Under the pieces are notes generated by a model. That model worked only from the letters and a program-made list of their open reading frames with translations, had not been told where the DNA came from and did not search any database. From assembly GCF_001742425.1 (NCBI RefSeq), contig NZ_MJEH01000017.1, positions 1-55,739 of the forward strand: a DNA stretch of 55,739 nucleotides, written 5' to 3'. The number at the start of each line of letters is the position of its first letter. The stretch's first letter is position 1. Made by a program: the position numbers and the translations under genes. This DNA comes from Bacillus solimangrovi (GTDB lineage: Bacteria > Bacillota > Bacilli > Bacillales > Bacillaceae_N). This document shows positions 35,113 to 45,980 of this stretch, in pieces.

Positions 35113-35383
35113 TTAGCCATATATTTTTGTTCTCTGTGATTTATGAATTACCCATCTCTTTACCTTTATTTCTAACACTTTATTACGTAAATACTCTAAA
35201 TTCTCCTCTGTAATTCCGTATTCATTATCCTCATATACTACCTCAAATTTAATAATATAATGCTTTTTTAACCCAATCTATCTCAAGCTTTTCATCTACT
35301 AAATAATTCTCCAAATCAAAAAGAAACTTTGATTTATCATTTGTATAGCCACCATGTGAATTATTCAGACATTGAGACTTTGG
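35113..35383 (-). pseudogene. Frameshifted relic of an unknown gene
   Basis: The reverse strand reads NNSHGGYTNDKSKFLFDLE, NYLVDEKLEIDWVKK, then after removing one base of a six-base homopolymer (35264-35269) HYIIKFEVVYEDNEYG, ITEENLEYLRNKVLEIK, VKRWVIHKSQRTKIYG-stop. The two parts join into one plausible protein of about 90 residues. No start codon or RBS is evident and I recognise no family. Confidence 0.45.
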
Positions 35384-35662
35384 TTATGAACAATTAAAAA
35401 ATTCTTTTCATATTTCGACTTTTTAAAGAAAGTCAAACTTGCTGTATTTTAACTCTTTAACAATTTTTTAGTTTATATAGCTGCTGCTTGGTTCATAGCT
35501 ACATAATTCAGCTCTATAGGTTTACTGATTGTTGCTTCCTCCGTTACCACAACGAAGAATGGATCGATGTTAAACGTTGAATAATTATTTCTTTTTCTAT
35601 GTTTTGAATCGATTGAAAGACAACGCTTTTACGTTATAAAAATCATTCAACTATAAATTATT

Positions 35663-35689
35663 TTTACAAGTAATTAACAAGAATTAACA
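35663..35689 (+). promoter_or_regulatory. PhoP-binding Pho box of the alkaline phosphatase gene
   Basis: Direct repeats TTTACA (35663-35668), TTAACA (35674-35679) and TTAACA (35684-35689) with 5- and 4-bp gaps match the PhoP consensus of TT(A/C/T)A(C/T)A repeats spaced 4-6 bp. A TAGAAT at 35721-35726 could be the -10. A degenerate fourth repeat (TATAAA, 35652-35657) keeps the same phase. Confidence 0.72.
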
Positions 35690-35756
35690 TGAGGAAAATA
35701 TTAAGTTAATTTTTGGAATGTAGAATTGGCTTAGACAAATAGGAGGGATTATATTA

Positions 35757-37373
35757 ATGAAAAAATTAAAAGTAATAGTTGCTAGCATTCTAATTAGTAC
35801 AAGTTTAGTTGGTTTTTCTTCAGTTCAAGCTGAGGCTGAAAAAAATAATAGTACAGAAATGAAAATTGCAGTTAAAAATGAGATTACGAAGCCCAAATAT
35901 GTATTTCTATTTATCGGAGACGGTATGGGCATGCCTCAAAGAAGTTTAACAGAGTATTATAAAAATGCAGTTATAGGAGATAAAAATATATTATCAATGC
36001 ATACTTTACCAGTTGCAGCTGATATTAGTACACACTCATCAAACACTCTAATTACTGATTCAGGAGCTGCGGCAACTTCATTATCAAGTGGGTACAAAAC
36101 TTATAATGGTGCTATTGGAATGGAAGATGACAAAACAATTAAACCAACAATTATTGAAGCTTTAGAAAAAGAAGGGTTCCAAACTGGACTTATTACTTCA
36201 ACTAGAATGACGCATGCAACACCAGCATCATTTGCAAGTCATGAAGATTCAAGAAGTAAAGCAAATGAAATTGCAAAGGATTATTTCGAGTCTGGTGTAG
36301 ATTTCTTTGCAGGAGGAGGATACAGACATTTCGTTGGTAAAGAAAATGATATGGGTTTAAAATCAAAAAGAGAAGATTCTGGTTTAATTGAATCATTTCA
36401 AGATAAAGGTTACACGGTTTTCTTAAGTGAGAAGGATACGAATAAATTCTTATCTAAAGACATAACTAAAGATGAAAAAGTTTTAGGGCTGTTCTCTTAT
36501 TCGCACATTCCATATGTGATTGATAGGGATGAGAAAGCGAAAGAAGGTAAAGAGTATCCTAGTTTAGATCAAATGACTGGAAAAGGTATTGAGTTTTTAT
36601 ATAACAAAGGAAAAGACAGTGGATTCTTCTTAATGGTAGAAGGAGGAAGAATTGATCATGCTGCTCACGCAAACGACGCTTTAGGTGTAATTGAAGAGAC
36701 ACTAGAACTGGATAAAGCAATTGATGAGGCTCTAGCATTCTATGAAAAGCATCCTAATGAAACTCTAATCTTAGTTACTGCTGACCATGAAACAGGAGGA
36801 CTTACGTTAGGGGGAAGATTAGGAGATTATGATAATGAAGGGAAAACAACTCAAGAATACAAATTACATTTAGATAAATTAGTAGGAAATCATTCGATTG
36901 AAGACGTAGCTCAAACGAAATTTGCTGAAGAATTTAATAAGGATAGAGAAGCATTCTTAAATTATATAAGTAACGATTTCGGATTAGGCGAGTTAAGTGA
37001 AAAAGAATTAGAAATTTTAAATAAAGCTATGGATGATGAATCTGACGATAACCCTAACAATGATGTTGGTTATTACTATACAAAAACTGGTTTAGCAATT
37101 GGTGAAATTGTTGCTCTTAGAGGAAATATTGGGTGGACAACTGAAATCCACACAGGTGTAAGAATTCCTTTAAGTGCAGTAGGTGCAGGAGCTCAGTATT
37201 TTAATGGTTATTATGATAATGCTCAAGTACCTATAAAGTTAGCAAATTTATTAGGTGTAAAGGATAAGTTAGCGTATACTCACGATGATTCAAATGACGA
37301 ATATGAAGGTGGGGCTAATCATAGTCATGAGTATCACAAACATACTGATGAAAATGAGTTTAGAACAGAGTAA
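35757..37373 (+). CDS. Secreted alkaline phosphatase
   Basis: Exported phosphomonoesterase that frees phosphate from organic esters under phosphate starvation. 538 residues: Sec signal peptide (about 1-25, cut after a VQA-type site), metal-binding FIGDGMG (Asp54 region), nucleophile Ser102 in TDSGAAAT (DSAAAAT in many homologues), THATPASFASH, VEGGRIDHAAH and TADHETGG. The C-terminus is unusual: an Asp/Glu/His-rich tail of about 25 residues (GGANHSHEYHKHTDE) possibly binding metal. The overall composition is acidic, as in surface proteins of alkaliphiles or halotolerant bacilli. RBS AGGAGGG. A Pho box lies upstream. Confidence 0.94.
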   Translation: MKKLKVIVASILISTSLVGFSSVQAEAEKNNSTEMKIAVKNEITKPKYVFLFIGDGMGMPQRSLTEYYKNAVIGDKNILSMHTLPVAADISTHSSNTLITDSGAAATSLSSGYKTYNGAIGMEDDKTIKPTIIEALEKEGFQTGLITSTRMTHATPASFASHEDSRSKANEIAKDYFESGVDFFAGGGYRHFVGKENDMGLKSKREDSGLIESFQDKGYTVFLSEKDTNKFLSKDITKDEKVLGLFSYSHIPYVIDRDEKAKEGKEYPSLDQMTGKGIEFLYNKGKDSGFFLMVEGGRIDHAAHANDALGVIEETLELDKAIDEALAFYEKHPNETLILVTADHETGGLTLGGRLGDYDNEGKTTQEYKLHLDKLVGNHSIEDVAQTKFAEEFNKDREAFLNYISNDFGLGELSEKELEILNKAMDDESDDNPNNDVGYYYTKTGLAIGEIVALRGNIGWTTEIHTGVRIPLSAVGAGAQYFNGYYDNAQVPIKLANLLGVKDKLAYTHDDSNDEYEGGANHSHEYHKHTDENEFRTE

Positions 37374-37409
37374 TTTTAAGAATTTGGACAAGTGACATAC
37401 AGGTTATTG

Positions 37410-37440
37410 AAGTTCATAGGAATATCCTATGAACTTTTTC
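37410..37440 (+). terminator. Terminator of the alkaline phosphatase gene
   Basis: A perfect 12-bp stem (37410-37421 with 37425-37436) and T5. Confidence 0.85.
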
Positions 37441-37488
37441 ATGTATATAAAATACAAGGTGAAGATTTCTATATACTTTAATAATCAA

Positions 37489-37665
37489 GTATAAATAAGA
37501 TAAAGTAGATTACTTAGTATTTTAATATTGTCCTCATGATTCGTATTAGTATTAATAGTGAAGAAGCTATCAATTTCAAATGTTTGATTAGTTAGCCTCG
37601 AAATATGTAGAATAGTATTGAAAATTTGTTTAATTTGACTAATAGCATATAAATTTGAATTACAT
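37489..37665 (-). repeat. ~175-bp repeat, copy 1 (left of katG)
   Basis: About 85% identical by eye to 40744-40922, in the same orientation. On the reverse strand both keep one reading frame (QIKQIFNTILHISRLTN..., FFTINTNTNHEDNIKILSNLL here), so the repeat is probably coding-derived. Copy 1 is open; copy 2 has an internal stop. Confidence 0.7.
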
Positions 37666-37726
37666 TGATTCAATATATTCGTATATTGAAAGCGTTTGTA
37701 TATTAATGAGTGTGCATCTATTCATG

Positions 37727-37768
37727 AAAAAGGGCGTCCAATAGAAGAAAGTATACTTATTGGGCGCC
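37727..37768 (-). terminator. Terminator of katG
   Basis: An 11-bp stem with one G-U (37733-37743 with 37758-37768); on the minus strand it is followed by T5. Confidence 0.85.
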
Positions 37769-37784
37769 ACTTATTTGTTCAAGT

Positions 37785-40004
<2,220 letters not shown>

Positions 40005-40294
40005 TCATCATTCTCCTTCCTATTTTTAAACAGTAAGTCGTACATAATACAACACATAGCTATAGATGAATAGTTTGATAATTATGTCAATTCTTATTCT
40101 CTATTATAGTGGACTATGAGTTTGGTACAAAGCGATATGTATTGTCGATGGAGGATTTTAAATAATACTTTACATGAGCCAAATAAAATAATGATGCATT
40201 CATACTTCTCGTGAAATAACATAAATAGGTTCGACAATGTTTTACATGATTGTAGGATTTCCGCCGTATGATGTTGTTAAACAAGACTTTTTTA

Positions 40295-40334
40295 TTCTCT
40301 TTATCTTTTTCGCTTTAGAAAAAGATAAAGAGAA
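40295..40334. repeat. 17-bp perfect inverted repeat
   Basis: 40295-40311 pairs with 40318-40334 across a 6-base loop. A terminator-like or IS-remnant hairpin in a 960-bp gene-free stretch upstream of katG; no intact gene lies next to it. Confidence 0.55.
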
Positions 40335-40528
40335 GGAACGATCTTATATTGCTGTGATCATATTAATCATCTTATGGTATTCAGGATGGCGTGATGACTC
40401 CTTTATTGTTCAAATCAGCTCATTTATTATCAAAATAGTGCTGTCCACTGTCCGAACGCATCTGTTTACTGTTCAAACTTACAAAATTATTTTTTTCATC
40501 AGCAACAAATTTTATACTTATAGAGCGT

Positions 40529-40645
40529 GTTCAAAAAGGGTGACGAAGATTTGAGCACCGGAGTATACGTTCGTAGGGTACATGAGGGGCGGAAAAGCAT
40601 GCCAACACAGTTATTCGACAGTCATTTTTACTGGACTTTTTGAAC
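40529..40645. repeat. Candidate MITE-like element
   Basis: GTTCAAAAAG (40529-40538) and its perfect complement CTTTTTGAAC (40636-40645) bound 117 bp without a coding frame, with a more GC-rich interior than the surroundings. Elements ending in GTTCAAAAAG are, from memory, common in Bacillaceae intergenic regions. Only one copy is in this window. Confidence 0.45.
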
Positions 40646-40743
40646 TTCTTCTATTTTAGAGATATCAACCTACGTTTGGTTAGGCTAGTATTTGGAAAGG
40701 TATTAATTATATAAACATTATCTTTGAATTGTAATGGTGAACC

Positions 40744-40922
40744 ATTATAAATAGGATAAAGTAAATTACTTAGCATTTTAATATTTGCCTCATGGTTCGT
40801 ATTAGTATTAATAGTCAAGAAGTTATCAATTTCAATTGTTTAATTAGTTATCCTCGAAATATGTAGAATATTATTGAAAATTTGTTTTATTTGAGTGAAA
40901 ACATTTATAATTGAATTAAGTT
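40744..40922 (-). repeat. ~175-bp repeat, copy 2 (right of katG)
   Basis: Direct copy of 37489-37665. The reverse-strand frame reads QIKQIFNNILHISRITN, stop, TIEIDNFLTINTNTNHEAN. It ends about 50 bp before the nitroreductase gene. Confidence 0.7.
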
Positions 40923-40976
40923 TAATAGAAAGATAAAAGTATAAAAGGCTAAGTTGTTATAAGAGGAGTGAATTAC

Positions 40977-41756
40977 ATGGAGTTGAATGATGTTATTCAT
41001 GGACACAGATCCATACGAGAATATGAAGATAAGGAAGTAAGCCAAGAATTATTAGAAAAAATATTAGATGCAGGTATTCGTGCATCTTCCAGTGGCAATA
41101 TGCAACCTTACTCGATCATTGTCACAAGAGATAAAGAACTGAAGAAAAAATTATATTCTGCACATATGGATCAATCGATGGTTGTGGATGCACCTATTCT
41201 TTTAACGTTTTGTGCGGATTTTAATCGAATGAGAAAATGGTTGACGTTGAATGATGCACCTGTCCATTTCGATAATTATATGAGTTTTATGATCGGTGCC
41301 ATTGATGCAACGTTGGTATCACAAAACTGTGCTTTAGCAGCAGAAAATGAAGGGTTAGGAATTTGTTATATGGGCTCAACCCTCGCTAATGCTGATCAAA
41401 TTGGGAAACTATTAAATTTACCACCAAACGTCGTACCGATTGTAGGATATTCATTAGGGTATCCAGCAGAAAATCCTGCTCCACGTGATCGACTACCAAA
41501 GCATGGACTTGTTCATTATGATCAGTATCAAGATTATTCAGATGATGATATTAAGGCTATTTATAAAGATAGAGAAGAAAAGGGTTGGAAGCGTTATATG
41601 GATGACCCTAAGCTTAAGGAAATGACAGAACGATTAGGATTAAAAAACCTGGCTGAAGTCTATACGATTGCGAAATATACGAAAGAATCTCACCTTGAAT
41701 TTTCGCAAACTGTACTGAATTACTTAGAAAGTCAGAATTTCATGAAGAATAGTTAA
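40977..41756 (+). CDS. NAD(P)H-dependent nitroreductase (NfrA-type flavoprotein)
   Basis: FMN-dependent oxidoreductase of the nitro-FMN-reductase superfamily. 259 residues: HRSIREYEDKEVS (FMN phosphate binding), RASSSGNMQPYSIIV (flavin contact), the EGLGICYMGS loop and a C-terminal extension typical of the oxygen-insensitive NfsA/NfrA group. ATG 40977 follows AGAGGAG at 8 bases. The physiological substrate (flavin, quinone, disulfide) cannot be told. Confidence 0.9.
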   Translation: MELNDVIHGHRSIREYEDKEVSQELLEKILDAGIRASSSGNMQPYSIIVTRDKELKKKLYSAHMDQSMVVDAPILLTFCADFNRMRKWLTLNDAPVHFDNYMSFMIGAIDATLVSQNCALAAENEGLGICYMGSTLANADQIGKLLNLPPNVVPIVGYSLGYPAENPAPRDRLPKHGLVHYDQYQDYSDDDIKAIYKDREEKGWKRYMDDPKLKEMTERLGLKNLAEVYTIAKYTKESHLEFSQTVLNYLESQNFMKNS

Positions 41757-41787
41757 TTCACTATTACTATCCTTATCAAGTTTATAT

Positions 41788-41848
41788 AAAAAGGTGCCTG
41801 TTCCCATTACGTTACGATGATAATGTTCTGAGGAATTGGCACCTTTTT
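41788..41848 (+). terminator. Structured hairpin after the nitroreductase gene
   Basis: AAAAAGGTGCC (41788-41798) pairs with GGCACCTTTTT (41838-41848). Inside, TTCC/GGAA and CATTA/TAATG can extend the stem. A terminator, with GGTGCC ends like those of a repeat common in Bacillaceae. The following 320 bases up to 42168 hold no gene. Confidence 0.7.
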
Positions 41849-42167
41849 CATGAGTTGGATCAGAGTTAACATGTAATCACAATGAGATGAGTTCAGAACA
41901 CAACAGCGAATTAAAGTGATTTCCAATGTTGTTTTGTAAAGCCTGTATATTTTGCTTTACAGCTCAACTTAAACGAGACAGAATGTACTCATATAAAAGG
42001 CTAATCTCTAAATCGTTCTATAACACAATCCAATTGAATATTTTTGAATAAACTCGGATATCCTCAAGTATCTATCCAACTAATTAAATTTTATTTTGTT
42101 AGATTCACAACCAATGAAAATGCTATAACATAATTAAAATGTAAGAAGATTATGGAGGTTCGATTAA

Positions 42168-42737
42168 ATGAGAGATATTCTAATTCGATATATTAAACGT
42201 TTTACAGACTTTACTGAAGGTGAATTAGAAACAATAGTTTCAGATGTACCGATTGAAGAATTTAAGAAAGGAACCATCCTGTTAGAACAAGGAGAGGTTC
42301 CAGTTAAGTGTTATTTTGTTTTGAAAGGATGCGTACGACAATTTTCGATCAATGAGGACGGTAAGGAGAATACTTTTAATTTTTTTACAGAAGAACAACC
42401 AGTGAATATTTTCAATCAACATACTCTAGACAAGGCTTCAAAATATTCCTTAAGCTGTACGGAAGATTGTGTACTTGTTGTTGGTGACTTATCGATTGAA
42501 CAACAGATGTATGATAAGTATTCAGGACTTGAAACAATGACACGGAAGTTGTTTGAAGAGAACATCGGTGAAATGCACGATAATTTTGCTGAGTTTATCT
42601 CATCTCGTCCTGAAGAAAGGTATCAGTCATTACTTAACAATCGCCCCGATTTGATCACGCGTGTACCACAACATCAACTGGCAAGTTTTTTAGGGATAAC
42701 ACCTGAGTCACTTAGCCGTATAAAACGAAGATTATAG
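42168..42737 (+). CDS. Crp/Fnr-family transcriptional regulator
   Basis: 189 residues: a cyclic-nucleotide-binding-like beta-roll (about 20-115, KGTILLEQGEVPVKCYFVLKGCVRQF) and a C-terminal helix-turn-helix (VPQHQLASFLGITPESLSRIKRRL) in which S-x-x-R matches the recognition helix. It lacks the N-terminal Cys cluster of Fnr, so an iron-sulfur sensor is unlikely. RBS GGAGG. It is alone in its transcript; targets unknown. Confidence 0.88.
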   Translation: MRDILIRYIKRFTDFTEGELETIVSDVPIEEFKKGTILLEQGEVPVKCYFVLKGCVRQFSINEDGKENTFNFFTEEQPVNIFNQHTLDKASKYSLSCTEDCVLVVGDLSIEQQMYDKYSGLETMTRKLFEENIGEMHDNFAEFISSRPEERYQSLLNNRPDLITRVPQHQLASFLGITPESLSRIKRRL

Positions 42738-42760
42738 TATATACATCTGATAGTATACGA

Positions 42761-43480
42761 TTATTTTAGTGAAGGTGTTTTACCACCCTTAATTAACAGC
42801 CAAATCCCAAAACCTAGTTCACCAGCAATCATTGGAACACTTAAAATCATTTCTAACAATGAGGTCATGCTTTCTAAGCTTGGGAAAAAGCTATATAAAA
42901 GATGGATAATCATATAACCTGCACCTGCGATTACGAGTAGGATACTTATAAGTTTTGGGACAGTTTTCGTTTTTAATACAACAATACCTACTACTAATAG
43001 GTGTAGCCCAAACAAGATTAATCCTAACGTCCACACAGATTCAAATGTTAGTACAGATATCATAACTTGTGAAGAAATAGTATCACTGGATTGATTGAAT
43101 AGTTCAGTGCTGTAACTGACAACCTCAACAGCTTGCAGAAGGCTTGAAACTGCGATTGCCAATATGGCAGTATACATTAGTCGAAGCCATGCTGCTACCA
43201 ATGAATAGCCTTGATGAATAGGCTTAAGGTAAATATAAAATGCCCAAGATACGAGAATATCCGTTATGATAATTACGAGCCACCCGAATATTCCTGCTCT
43301 AAATAAACTTATATTAGCTTGGAGTTTATTGAACGTTGCAAGCGAGTCACCACTGATAATTAATGAACTGTGAACATAGCCATAAGAGAAAGCAGCCGAT
43401 ATTGTCATGATTAGTAAGCTTATCCCCGCTATCAATGCTGATTGCCGAATTGGATTTGTGTTTCGTTGTAAAGTCCCCAC
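42761..43480 (-). CDS. DUF4386 integral membrane protein
   Basis: 239 residues with about six hydrophobic helices. The N-terminal QSALIAGISLLIMTISAAF and the central conserved AAWLRLMYTAILAIAV fit the DUF4386 family, whose function is unknown. GTG start after AGGGGG. It is convergent with the Crp/Fnr gene, only 23 bp apart, with a short hairpin (ATACATCTGATAGTAT) between. Confidence 0.85.
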   Translation of the reverse strand: MGTLQRNTNPIRQSALIAGISLLIMTISAAFSYGYVHSSLIISGDSLATFNKLQANISLFRAGIFGWLVIIITDILVSWAFYIYLKPIHQGYSLVAAWLRLMYTAILAIAVSSLLQAVEVVSYSTELFNQSSDTISSQVMISVLTFESVWTLGLILFGLHLLVVGIVVLKTKTVPKLISILLVIAGAGYMIIHLLYSFFPSLESMTSLLEMILSVPMIAGELGFGIWLLIKGGKTPSLK

Positions 43481-43585
43481 TATATTTCCCCCTTAGTCTT
43501 TTGATTGTATTGTAGTGAAACAATCGATATGACGCATTAACAAAAGTCAATAAAATAACTAAAGTTAGTTTTATTTTTCTATGTA

Positions 43586-43606
43586 CCTATTCGATTATCG
43601 AATAGG
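43586..43606. repeat. 21-bp perfect palindrome
   Basis: CCTATTCGAT-T-ATCGAATAGG, 30 bp after the end of the kinase-like gene and 106 bp before the DUF4386 start. It lacks a T tract on the needed side; it could be an operator or a weak terminator. Confidence 0.5.
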
Positions 43607-43635
43607 GTAATTAAGATCATGTCGTTCTTAGTTAC

Positions 43636-44922
43636 TTACTGTCGAGTGATATCTCTAATAAGTAGTTCGTTTACGATCTGTTCAGGGGATTTGATTTTTT
43701 GCATTTCTTCGTCTTTAATATGGGGACCTGTATAATTTAGTGTGTCTATAATTGGGGGAATAGGTGACTCGGTCCAGTCGTTATAAGTTTTGGGGTCTAT
43801 TGCTTTTACTTGTTCTAGGAAAGGGTCTAAGTAGTTTAATAATTGTAGGTCCTCAAATAGTTCGAGTGGGCGATCTTGTTCACGTGTAAAAGAATAGACA
43901 TGATCGATTAATTTTAAACCATCAATTGTTAAGAAGGTGTGGCGTAGAGGTGCATCGATTTGTTTAAAACCTTCTGCTTTCATCATCTTTAAAATTTCGA
44001 GAATTTGCCTTGTTATATCTTCTGGGAGAGTACGTTGGAAAGCACGTTGCTTTTTTAAAAATGAATTTAGATCTGGGCCAAGGAGATATTCCATTAAAAT
44101 ATAGTTTGAACTGGTTTTCAGAGCTTTAGGGATGAATGGTAAGTGTTTGCATGATACAAGGACTTCTTTTTCTTGTTGGGCATGATTGACATTAGGATAA
44201 ACTTTTACACATTGATCTTCAGATAATCGAAATACAGCACCTTGATGACCTTGCCCAACTAACTTAGGTCGAAAAGCGGTATCAACCTTGACTGAAGTTC
44301 CCGAGCCACCAGGTACTACTGAAATTGTTTTTAAGTCAATATCATTTCCATTGAAAAACATATCCCATTCTTTGTATAGCTTTGGTTCCAATTTTTTCAC
44401 ATGCATTAAAAATGATTCTTTTAAAAGGATTAATTTTAAATCCCTTAATAATTTTATCGGGAACGGACTAGTTTTGTAGAATGCGTTCACATGGTCAACT
44501 AGCTTTAGTTCTTCGTTTTCAAGAACAAAAATGTGCCTTAAAGGTGCATCAACTACATTATAACCCGCTTGTTTTAGTTCTTTTAAAATAGTTAAAAGCT
44601 TCTTAGCCATTGACTCTTCCATATGCATACTATTTTTAAGGTAATCCTTCAGAGTAGGGGCATAAAAATAGTCCATAATTACATAATTTGATCCAGTCTC
44701 ATATACTTTAGGCATGAACGATAAATGTTGCCCTGCCTTTAGTGATTCTTGCTCCATTTTTGCTTGTTCAGTATTTTCATATATTTTCACACAACGATCT
44801 TCAGAGAGTTTGAACACAGCACCTTGAGCACCATGTCCTACCAATGGAAAGTTAGTAGGGTTATCAATTATTAATGTCCCTTCGCCTTTTGTTACAGTAA
44901 TGGATTTGAAATTGGTCATCAT
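43636..44922 (-). CDS. Tandem-duplicated kinase-like protein (YrzF/CotS-type fold)
   Basis: 428 residues made of two copies (about 1-190 and 195-395) of one kinase-like domain. Each has a Gly-rich VGxGxQGAVFxLSEDxCVKxY loop and lysine, an 'xSNYxxMxY' hinge, DAPLRH in place of the HRD catalytic loop and LxDHV in place of DFG. Similar single-domain proteins (YrzF) are annotated as probable protein kinases, and CotS-type kinases occur in spore coats. Both copies keep the Lys and the two Asp, so activity is possible. It overlaps the glycosyltransferase gene by 4 bases, implying a joint role, perhaps in a surface or spore polysaccharide. Confidence 0.7.
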   Translation of the reverse strand: MMTNFKSITVTKGEGTLIIDNPTNFPLVGHGAQGAVFKLSEDRCVKIYENTEQAKMEQESLKAGQHLSFMPKVYETGSNYVIMDYFYAPTLKDYLKNSMHMEESMAKKLLTILKELKQAGYNVVDAPLRHIFVLENEELKLVDHVNAFYKTSPFPIKLLRDLKLILLKESFLMHVKKLEPKLYKEWDMFFNGNDIDLKTISVVPGGSGTSVKVDTAFRPKLVGQGHQGAVFRLSEDQCVKVYPNVNHAQQEKEVLVSCKHLPFIPKALKTSSNYILMEYLLGPDLNSFLKKQRAFQRTLPEDITRQILEILKMMKAEGFKQIDAPLRHTFLTIDGLKLIDHVYSFTREQDRPLELFEDLQLLNYLDPFLEQVKAIDPKTYNDWTESPIPPIIDTLNYTGPHIKDEEMQKIKSPEQIVNELLIRDITRQ

Positions 44923-45980
44923 TTCCCTCCTAACAGTTCATCATAGAATTTTGCTTGTTGTTGCAATTGATTAATTTGGTTAAAGTTTCGTTCCACCTTT
45001 TGACGGGCTGCAGACGTATATTGCTCCCAAAGGTTTCTATTTTCCAACATGAATACTAGAGCTTCAGCTAATTGATTCACATTGTTTTCTTCTACTAATA
45101 TTCCGTCTGTATTGTTTGTTACTAATTCAGGAATTCCTGCATGGGTAGTAGAAATAATGGGTAAGCCAGTTGCCATTGCTTCTTTTATTGTGTTGGGTAT
45201 TCCTTCAACATTTCCATCTGCTGCTTCTAAGCTTGCAGCGCAAAATAAGTCTGCCTTAGCCATTTCTTGTTGGACTTGATCCTTAGGAATATGCTTTAAT
45301 AACCGGAACGATTCTCCTAAATTAAGTTGAGTTGCTAATAGTTTTAAAGGTTCTTCAAGCTCTCCTCTACCAATAATAGTTAATGTAGCATGAGGGAACT
45401 TGGTTTTGATCTTTTGAAAAGCTTGCATTAAGACATGGTGTCCTTTCTTCTCAACAAGCCTTCCCATGGATAGAATATTTTGAGTATTTCTTTGCTGTGG
45501 AGGTGTGTATGTGAATTGATTGAGGTCGACGCCACCATATAAAACTTTAATTTTTTCTGCTGGACACCCCCAATTGTTAATTCTATCGGCTAAATACTGA
45601 CAAACAGGGTAAAAACATTCTCCTTTTTCAAAAAGTATCTTCATGTTTTCGTAATAACCGACTCGTCCTTCGGCAAGAGTAGCATCAACTCCTCGTATGC
45701 TCGTTACTAAAGGTAATTTTGTTTCTTCCTTAAATGGAAGTAATAATAATCCCAATTGACCATGGTGTGCATGTAATAGAGAGACTTTATTTTGTTTGAC
45801 GTATTTATGTGGTGATAAGATCTCATTAAGGTAATACACTTTCTCATTTAAAAGCCACGGATCGATTATATACTTAGGCTGTCGAATCAAATGGATATAA
45901 TCATATCCCGGTATTTCCCTTATTTGAGGAATGTATTGAGTTTGGTCCAATCTTAAGTTTAAATGCATGGTTGTAGGCAT
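44919..45980 (-). CDS. GT4-family glycosyltransferase
   Basis: Retaining GT-B glycosyltransferase. 353 residues: N-terminal acceptor domain with HAHHGQLGLLLLPF, then the donor-binding domain with SMGRLVEKKGHHVLMQAF, GRGELEE and the EGIPNTIKEAMATGLPIISTTHAGIPEL segment carrying the E-x7-E nucleotide-sugar motif. RBS AAAGGAGAA. First gene of a two-gene unit with the kinase-like protein, recalling the CotSA-CotS (GT4 plus kinase-like) pair of B. subtilis spore coats. Product unknown. Confidence 0.85.
   Translation of the reverse strand: MPTTMHLNLRLDQTQYIPQIREIPGYDYIHLIRQPKYIIDPWLLNEKVYYLNEILSPHKYVKQNKVSLLHAHHGQLGLLLLPFKEETKLPLVTSIRGVDATLAEGRVGYYENMKILFEKGECFYPVCQYLADRINNWGCPAEKIKVLYGGVDLNQFTYTPPQQRNTQNILSMGRLVEKKGHHVLMQAFQKIKTKFPHATLTIIGRGELEEPLKLLATQLNLGESFRLLKHIPKDQVQQEMAKADLFCAASLEAADGNVEGIPNTIKEAMATGLPIISTTHAGIPELVTNNTDGILVEENNVNQLAEALVFMLENRNLWEQYTSAARQKVERNFNQINQLQQQAKFYDELLGGK

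Noticed and set aside
37687-37700. CcpA cre-like site TGAAAGCGTTTGTA
   Set aside because: Two mismatches at the conserved end, and it lies in the 3' region of katG with no promoter it could control.
40020-40110. PerR or Fnr-type operator upstream of katG (TTGATAATTATGTCAA)
   Set aside because: The palindrome is poor, matches neither consensus well, and no well-spaced promoter accompanies it.
40237-40554. Open frame of 105 codons upstream of katG
   Set aside because: It runs through a 17-bp inverted repeat and into the MITE-like element, has no RBS, and its Phe/Ile-rich translation looks like AT-rich noise.
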